Of a stretch of DNA of 45,123 nt, positions 40,400 through 45,123 are shown one piece after another. The stretch comes from an uncultured Clostridia bacterium (GTDB taxonomy: Bacteria > Bacillota > Clostridia > Oscillospirales > Acutalibacteraceae). The DNA is taken from NCBI GenBank assembly GCA_946499275.1, contig CAMMRL010000016.1, forward strand, positions 1-45,123, written 5' to 3'. A program made the translations under genes and the position numbers. The notes below the pieces were generated by a model. It worked only from the letters and a program-made list of their open reading frames with translations, ran no database searches and was not told the origin of the DNA. Positions within the stretch are counted from its first letter, which is position 1; each line of letters begins with the position of its first letter.

Positions 40400-41494
40400 T
40401 TATTTTAGCAGGCCCTCGAATATTTCCACCGCCCGGATCGTATAGATTTTTGCCCTCAGCATGTGGGCGGCGAAAGCGTAACGGACGTCTTTATCCTTGA
40501 ATTTTGCTACGCCCGCAGCGTCGGGTGTAACATACTTCCAGAGTTCGCCCGAGTAAACGCAGGCATGGAGATAATATTGAGCGGCTTCTCTTAAACGGCT
40601 GCTCCATTCGGGAATGGTATCGGCATACTTATCCAAAAAGCGGAAAAAATTTTCATACCCGTTAAGCATGCATAAATAATCGCAATATCCCGACCAAAAT
40701 CGTTGATCGAGCGTCCTTGCGCCGTCCGTGCGATAATACCCTTCCGGGCGTTCATAGGGAAACGTCAGTTCCCCCTCGTATCGTTTGCCTGGTTCCAGGG
40801 GATCGAAATTCTCGTCCCACACCAGCATTTCCGCAAGCGCGTCAAAGGAAGAAACACCCAGGGCGGTATCTCCCAGGCGGTCGACACGCGTTGTGCGCGC
40901 TAAATATACGGCTGTACGCAAGGTGTCCCGCAATAATTGGGCGTCCATTGCTTTGGGGGTATAGTCTTCGATCAGGGTGTAGGACACCGTTTCTTCTTGC
41001 CAGGTGTCGAAAAGGTTATACTGATACGGTTCTACCCGTTTACCGGCGTCGGCAGAAGTAGAAACGCCATACAAATCATCCCCTTTATAACCGAGTATAG
41101 CCGCATAAACGCAAGGCTCCTGGATCAATACGGGGACGCCTTTATCAATCGATTTTTTGATATCGTTTTTCGCCGTCTCTATTCCGACGTGGGAAACGGT
41201 TTTCACGGTGTACGTTGCCCCAATGCGGTCCAACGCCATTTCAACGATGCTTTTGTTCCCTTCATTGTAGAAGATGCCCTGGTTGGGCAGGCCCACATAT
41301 TCCGCCCAGCCTTGCTGCCAAGCGAGACGGACAGCCATTCCGGACACGCTTAACAAATAATCGTAATCGATGTATTTCGGCGCTTTTAACGCCTGTAGGG
41401 CGCGAAGTACGGCGGGGATTTCCGGCATCAGAAACGAGCCGTCTTCCATGAATTGCTGCAAAGGCATGACGCCTTCAATAAACTTTTCCTGCAT
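40400..41494 (-). CDS. Uncharacterised protein, possibly BtrH-like
   Basis: A 364-residue soluble protein. Its middle part (YDYLLSVSGMAVRLAWQQGWAEYVGLPNQGIFYNEG, KSIDKGVPVLIQEPCVYAAILGYKGDDLYGVST) has the look of papain-like BtrH/DUF4872-type proteins, in which a substrate-like G-x-P-V-L segment precedes a YKGD strand; a Cys is present in EPCVYA. The C-terminal third is helical (FFRFLDKYADTIPEWSSRLREAAQYYLHACVY). Function unknown. The ATG at 41494 follows AGGAGGA; the frame continues upstream but without a site. It lies 77 bases after the GyrI-like gene on the same strand, so the two probably form an operon. Confidence 0.6.
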   Translation of the reverse strand: MQEKFIEGVMPLQQFMEDGSFLMPEIPAVLRALQALKAPKYIDYDYLLSVSGMAVRLAWQQGWAEYVGLPNQGIFYNEGNKSIVEMALDRIGATYTVKTVSHVGIETAKNDIKKSIDKGVPVLIQEPCVYAAILGYKGDDLYGVSTSADAGKRVEPYQYNLFDTWQEETVSYTLIEDYTPKAMDAQLLRDTLRTAVYLARTTRVDRLGDTALGVSSFDALAEMLVWDENFDPLEPGKRYEGELTFPYERPEGYYRTDGARTLDQRFWSGYCDYLCMLNGYENFFRFLDKYADTIPEWSSRLREAAQYYLHACVYSGELWKYVTPDAAGVAKFKDKDVRYAFAAHMLRAKIYTIRAVEIFEGLLK

Positions 41495-41571
41495 GGTTTT
41501 CCTCCTTTTATTTCTGAAAATATCCGGGGCCGGCAGAAGCTCCGGCCGGTTTTCTGGTCGGCGCAGGTTCC

Positions 41572-42657
41572 TCACAATGCAGCGCTGAACATATACGCGC
41601 CACTATAGGGGGAGTCCTCGCCCAGCATCACTTCCGCGGTCCAGTACTTGTCCGGGTAGGGAATATTCACATCTTGGCCGAGCATCGTGTTCCGGACGGT
41701 GTCGTACATGGCGTCGCTGTCGTACCCCTCGCGGCGGTGCAGCGTCTCCGGGTCGCCGGAAAAAAGGGCGTAGGCGAATTGGGATAGAAACGGCGGCCCG
41801 GCTTTGCCGTCGTGATACGGTTCAAAGTCGAAGAAAAGGAAACCTTCCGGCACCGGCGTATCCGCCTTCATAAACCGGCCCCAGAAGCCGTGCCAAGGGC
41901 CGACGTCCACCCCCAGGCCGTAATGGTGCATCAGCAAAACATCGTAATCAAAGCCCGAGCGATAGTCATCCATGGCGTCCAGCGTACGGAACAGTTTTTC
42001 CCGTTCCGTTGGGGACAGGCCGTTTTCGTCCCGGCCGATAAAGCGCATCGCGGGCATTTTTCGGTATTCAAAGGATTCCATTTTGAAACCGTTCTGCATA
42101 TTTTCGACGGTTCCGGGCATAAACAACGTCCACTGTACTGCCGCGTCGCAATCCTTCAGCGTATTGATATAGCCGTAAAAATCCACCGTATCGGTACCGG
42201 TGGGGCCGTTTTTCCCGCCTGCAATCTGTTTGCGAAAGCTGCGGTCTTTCATCAGCGAAAAATCGGAAAACAGCGCGGGCACGGCGTTTTGCAGCCGGCC
42301 GTTGCGCGTGTTTCCAGACAGTTCGCCGTCAAACCGGTCCAGCGCAGGAAACACCGCCGGATTGACCAGCCCGGCCGGCAGAGCGCACAGGTATTCCCGC
42401 AACCGCGCGTTCTGTTCCCGGAACCGGCCCAGCAAGCCCTGCATGAGAATCTGCTCATTTTCGGAGAGCTGTTCCCCGCTCCAGACGGAATCATCCAGTA
42501 GCCATTCGGTCACCTTATCGAAAGCATTGGGGTTCCGCCCCCTTGCGTCCGTGGACCAGCGGACGACCCGCTGATATTTTTCCACATCGGAAAGCATTTC
42601 GCCGCGCGGTTCGGCGGATTCCCACCAGCAAAACTCGTTCGTCAATATATAATCCAT
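41572..42657 (-). CDS. Uncharacterised protein with GyrI/AraC effector-binding-like C-terminus
   Basis: A 361-residue protein. The N-terminal ~190 residues begin MDYILTNEFCWWESAEP and match no domain I know. Residues ~191-361 (FKMESFEYRKMPAMRFIGRDENG, then YGLGVDVGPWHGFWGRFMK, EGFLFFDFEPYHD, DKYWTAEVMLGE) resemble GyrI-like small-molecule-binding domains, often found after AraC-type DNA-binding domains, but here no helix-turn-helix is present. A ligand-binding or sensor role is possible. The ATG at 42657 follows AGAGAGGTG. A promoter and palindrome lie upstream. Confidence 0.6.
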   Translation of the reverse strand: MDYILTNEFCWWESAEPRGEMLSDVEKYQRVVRWSTDARGRNPNAFDKVTEWLLDDSVWSGEQLSENEQILMQGLLGRFREQNARLREYLCALPAGLVNPAVFPALDRFDGELSGNTRNGRLQNAVPALFSDFSLMKDRSFRKQIAGGKNGPTGTDTVDFYGYINTLKDCDAAVQWTLFMPGTVENMQNGFKMESFEYRKMPAMRFIGRDENGLSPTEREKLFRTLDAMDDYRSGFDYDVLLMHHYGLGVDVGPWHGFWGRFMKADTPVPEGFLFFDFEPYHDGKAGPPFLSQFAYALFSGDPETLHRREGYDSDAMYDTVRNTMLGQDVNIPYPDKYWTAEVMLGEDSPYSGAYMFSAAL

Positions 42658-42672
42658 AAAAACACCTCTCTA

Positions 42673-42719
42673 AAAACAAATGTTTTGTTCAGCATATCAT
42701 GGCTTTTCGGGAATGTCAA
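42673..42719 (-). promoter_or_regulatory. Promoter with operator-like palindrome for the reverse two-gene unit
   Basis: On the reverse strand TTGACA (42714-42719), a 17-bp spacer and TATGCT (42691-42696). AAAACA-AA-TGTTTT (42673-42686) is a palindrome just downstream of the -10, around the start point, a typical repressor position. Confidence 0.7.
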
Positions 42720-42889
42720 GCCGGAATAACAAAACAATTCGTCGCAAAGAAAACGGAAATCCAAAAGAAAAATACGTATATATTTCCTTTGCTTGCAAAC
42801 AATAACAGGGCACAAAATAAGAATGCAGGGGAGCGGACGGCATTGCCGCTGACCGGCTGTTCCCTGCGGGTATATTGGAGGAATTGGAT

Positions 42890-43432
42890 TTGAAAGCAAC
42901 AGGAATTGTACGCCGCATCGACGACCTCGGACGGGTCGTCATCCCGAAGGAAATCCGCCGCACCATGCGCATCCGGGAAGGGGACCCGCTGGAGATTTTT
43001 ACCGACAACGATGGCGAGGTCGTCTTCAAAAAGTATTCGCCGGTGGGCGAAATGTCGCCCTTTGCCGCGCCCTATGCGGACGTGATGTCCCGCGCCTGCG
43101 GTATGCCAGTGCTGATCTGCGACCGTGACCACGTAGTAGCGGCGGCCGGGGTATCCCGTAAGGAATTCATGGAACGCCGCATTTCGGCGCAGTTGGAGGA
43201 AATTATCGAATCCCGCCGTACCCAGGTCGCGGTGGCGGGGGACGCCAAGCGCACCCAGCCGGTGGAGGGGATTGAGAGGTATGCTGCGGTAACCGCCCCG
43301 ATCCTGGCCGCCGGCGACGTGATCGGCGCGGTTTGCATGCTGCTTCCCGAAACTGGCGCGGTTCCCGGGGAAGGGGATGTGAAGCTGGCGCAGGTCGCGG
43401 CGGCGTTCCTTGGACGGCAGATGGAAGAATAG
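42890..43432 (+). CDS. spoVT: Stage V sporulation protein T, AbrB-family regulator
   Basis: SpoVT is a forespore transcription regulator that modulates sigma-G genes and spore coat and germination properties. The 180-residue product starts (L/M)KATGIVRRIDDLGRVVIPKEIRRTMRIREGDPLEIFTD, the AbrB swapped-hairpin DNA-binding domain, and continues with a GAF-like domain (PYADVMSRACGMPVLICDRDHVVAAAGVSRKEF...YAAVTAPILAAGDVIGAVCMLL). The TTG at 42890 is the likely start: GGAGG lies eight bases upstream and SpoVT proteins begin MKATGIVRRIDDLG. A TTG at 42875 overlaps that site and was rejected. The promoter region (42720-42880) is AT-rich; no sure sigma motif was found. Confidence 0.93.
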   Translation: MKATGIVRRIDDLGRVVIPKEIRRTMRIREGDPLEIFTDNDGEVVFKKYSPVGEMSPFAAPYADVMSRACGMPVLICDRDHVVAAAGVSRKEFMERRISAQLEEIIESRRTQVAVAGDAKRTQPVEGIERYAAVTAPILAAGDVIGAVCMLLPETGAVPGEGDVKLAQVAAAFLGRQMEE

Positions 43433-43436
43433 ATGA

Positions 43437-43475
43437 GAAAAGCGCTGCAAAGATTTTCTTTGCAGCGCTTTTCTA
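43437..43475 (+). terminator. Terminator of spoVT, also facing the MATE gene
   Basis: A perfect 16-bp stem GAAAAGCGCTGCAAAG (43437-43452) with its complement (43458-43473). A/T flanks on both sides make it useful in both directions. Confidence 0.9.
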
Positions 43476-43505
43476 TTCGGCGTTTACCAGGCGTTAAAAA
43501 ATAGG

Positions 43506-44876
43506 TTATACCGGTGCTTCTTCGGGCGGGTCCGGACGAGGGGCATATTTGCGCTGGTAACGCGGGATCAGGATGAGGAAAACGATGATCAGCGGGACTG
43601 ACGCACCGATCCAGGCGGACGGCCCTGCCACACAGATTCCGGTGAACCCGATCAACGGCGGAAGAATAAAGGCGATGGCGGTGCGGAGCACCAGCTCGAT
43701 GCCGCCTCCCACCAACGTCACCATAGAGGCGCCCATCCCTTGCAGGGCGTTGCGGAAAACAAAAAGCAGGCCAAGCATGAAGTAGAAGACCGACGTAATA
43801 TACATGTATTGCCGGGCGTAGGCCATTACCTCCGGTTCGTTCCCGCCGACAAAGAGGGTGACGAACCAGTCGCCGGCGACAAATACCAGCAGCGTAACGA
43901 TTACGCTGACCACGGTGGAAAGCGCGGCGCATTTCCACACCCCTTCTTTTACTCGATCGATCCGGGCGGCGCCGAGGTTTTGCCCGGCGTAGGTCGCCAT
44001 GGTGACGCCGAAGGTGTTCATCGGCTGGGTACAGATCTGCTCTACCTTCGATGCGGCGGTATATCCCGCCGCCGCATTGGAACCGAACGAGTTGATCGCG
44101 CCCTGGATCGCCATAACGCCGATAGCGGTAATCGAGAACTGGAAAGCCATCGGCAGGCCGATTTTCAAATGCAGCCCGATCAGGGACCAATTTAGCTTCC
44201 AATCCCCTTTTTGAAAGCGGAGGATCGGAAAGCGTTTAGCTACGTAAAGCAAGCAGAGCAAGCCGGATACAACTTGGGAAATGATGGTCGCCACCGCCGC
44301 GCCGACCACCCCCATGTGGAAGGTGATGATGAACAGCAGGTCCAGCCCTACATTGAGCAGGGAGGACAGGATCAGGAAATACAGCGGGGTGCGGCTGTCG
44401 CCCAGTGCGCGTAGGATGCCGGCGAGCATATTGTAAAAGATAGGAGCGGCCATCCCCAGAAAGATGGTGAAAATATAGTTGTAGGCGTCCGCAAACATAT
44501 CGTCTGGGGTGTTCATCAGCATCAGGAGCGGACGGGTGGCCAGGGTGCTTACCAGGGTCATCACCACGGTCAGCGCAATGCACAGGTACACCGACATAGC
44601 CACCGCATTGCGTAGCCCTTTTTCATCATTCGCGCCGAAGCGCTGGGAGATTACCACCGAAAAGCCGCTGGTCACTCCCATAGCAAACCCCATAATCAGA
44701 AACGAGATCGCCCCGGTGGACCCCACCCCGGCGAGAGCCTGCGTGCTGACGAAGCGGCCCACGATCATCGTGTCCACCATATTGTAAAGCTGCTGAAAAA
44801 TATTCCCGATCAGCAGCGGTAGGGAAAAGGTGAGGATCAGCCGTACCGGGCTCCCCTGCGTCATGTCTCTGGTCAA
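43506..44876 (-). CDS. MATE-family multidrug/sodium exporter
   Basis: A 456-residue membrane protein with twelve predicted helices in two similar halves. It begins LTRDMTQGSPVRLILTFSLPLLIGNIFQQLYNMVDTMIVGRFVSTQALAGVGSTG, the common start of DinF/NorM-like MATE proteins, and contains GIxRALGDSRTPLYFLILSSLLNVGLDLLFI and, in the second half, AINSFGSNAAAGYTAASKVEQI and FRNALQGMGAS. The TTG at 44876 is chosen because AAGGAAG is seven bases upstream and the family sequence starts there; an ATG at 44864 and a GTG at 44933 are alternatives. It exports cationic drugs or metabolites in exchange for Na+ or H+. Expression is probably controlled by the leader described separately. Confidence 0.92.
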   Translation of the reverse strand: MTRDMTQGSPVRLILTFSLPLLIGNIFQQLYNMVDTMIVGRFVSTQALAGVGSTGAISFLIMGFAMGVTSGFSVVISQRFGANDEKGLRNAVAMSVYLCIALTVVMTLVSTLATRPLLMLMNTPDDMFADAYNYIFTIFLGMAAPIFYNMLAGILRALGDSRTPLYFLILSSLLNVGLDLLFIITFHMGVVGAAVATIISQVVSGLLCLLYVAKRFPILRFQKGDWKLNWSLIGLHLKIGLPMAFQFSITAIGVMAIQGAINSFGSNAAAGYTAASKVEQICTQPMNTFGVTMATYAGQNLGAARIDRVKEGVWKCAALSTVVSVIVTLLVFVAGDWFVTLFVGGNEPEVMAYARQYMYITSVFYFMLGLLFVFRNALQGMGASMVTLVGGGIELVLRTAIAFILPPLIGFTGICVAGPSAWIGASVPLIIVFLILIPRYQRKYAPRPDPPEEAPV

Positions 44877-44983
44877 TAGCGTTCTTCCTTCCTCCGTTGT
44901 AGCGACCGACGGCTTTCCGCCTTTTTCGCACAAAGTCGCCAGAAAAAGCCTTCCTGAGACAAACCAGGAAGGCTTTTTGGCAT
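44873..44983 (-). CDS. Candidate leader peptide of the MATE gene
   Basis: On the reverse strand ATG 44983 opens a 36-residue frame starting MPKSLPGLSQEGFFWRLCAK and ending ...RRKEERY. Its TGA (44875-44873) overlaps the MATE TTG start (44876-44874), and the MATE ribosome binding site lies within it. The terminator at 44943-44978 lies inside its codons 2-14. The ATG is only ~16 nt from the predicted transcription start and has a weak ribosome binding site, so translation is not assured. Confidence 0.45.
   Translation of the reverse strand: MPKSLPGLSQEGFFWRLCAKKAESRRSLQRRKEERY
44943..44978 (-). terminator. Intrinsic terminator in the MATE leader (attenuator)
   Basis: On the reverse strand AAAAAGCCTTCCTG (44978-44965) pairs perfectly with CAGGAAGGCTTTTT (44956-44943) over an 8-nt loop; the U-run is the end of the 3' arm. 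It lies between the promoter at 45006-45034 and the MATE start, so transcription must pass it. It would also stop forward-strand transcripts. Confidence 0.82.
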
Positions 44984-45005
44984 ATCAATAGTTTATCCGT
45001 TAAAC

Positions 45006-45034
45006 AATATACGGTGGAATAAGCGGGAAGTCAA
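45006..45034 (-). promoter_or_regulatory. Promoter of the MATE gene
   Basis: On the reverse strand TTGACT (45029-45034), a 17-bp spacer and TATATT (45006-45011). Start of transcription is expected near 44999. Nothing recognisable was seen between 45035 and the window end. Confidence 0.78.
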
Positions 45035-45123
45035 GACCGCAATCTTTCCGGTTTTTCGGCCTGCTGAACGACCCATCTTCGTATAGTTTGCGCGTAAGGG
45101 CAGGTAATTATTGTCAGAAAGCG

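Overview
The window looks like chromosomal core sequence from a GC-rich, spore-forming Clostridia-type Firmicute (an Oscillospiraceae/Ruminococcaceae-like anaerobe is my best guess from gene order and composition). Supporting signs are the infB-rbfA-nrnA-truB-ribF-rpsO-pnp order, purine-rich GGAGG-type ribosome binding sites, several TTG starts, the sporulation genes gpr, spoIIP and spoVT, and a complete Pst/PhoU/PhoBR set preceded by TTAACA-type repeats. No tRNA, rRNA, CRISPR array, insertion sequence or prophage was recognised.

Layout. 1-8975: translation and RNA metabolism (end of infB, rbfA, nrnA, truB, a RibF fused to a HAD phosphatase domain, rpsO, pnp), with one reverse-strand BtrH-like orphan in between. 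9047-10871: an AT-richer islet with an XRE regulator, a four-helix membrane protein and a secreted protein, probably acquired. 10928-18908: phosphate acquisition and sensing, pstS-pstC-pstA-pstB-phoU followed by phoB-phoR with their own promoter and structured leader. PstC carries an extra N-terminal membrane module. 18909-19619: a decayed stretch with an N-terminal fragment of a peptidase E gene. 19620-25724: branched-chain amino-acid import (livJHMGF) followed by the AzlCD exporter. 25849-33656: envelope genes, an O-antigen-ligase-like polymerase/ligase, a DegV lipid-binding protein, a small membrane protein, and a YfhO/CsbB-type pair likely to glycosylate a surface polymer. 33808-34192: rpsT on the reverse strand. 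34397-37172: gpr, spoIIP and a small membrane protein. 37341-40376: an ABC exporter-type ATPase-permease with a very large outer domain, behind a leader containing an intrinsic terminator. 40400-42719: a reverse-strand two-gene unit (GyrI-like ligand-binding protein and BtrH-like protein) with an operator-like palindrome. 42890-45034: spoVT and a converging MATE exporter.

The most interesting signals are regulatory. The MATE gene is preceded by a consensus promoter, a 36-codon upstream reading frame whose stop overlaps the MATE start, and a perfect 14-bp intrinsic terminator lying inside that upstream frame. This is the architecture of translation-dependent attenuation of a drug-efflux gene. 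The ABC transporter at 37586 has a comparable promoter-hairpin-terminator-gene leader plus an upstream 8-bp inverted repeat. The RibF-HAD fusion resembles, in reversed domain order, the plant riboflavin kinase/FMN hydrolase and may couple flavin synthesis with dephosphorylation. All functional statements come from recognising motifs by eye; no database search was possible.
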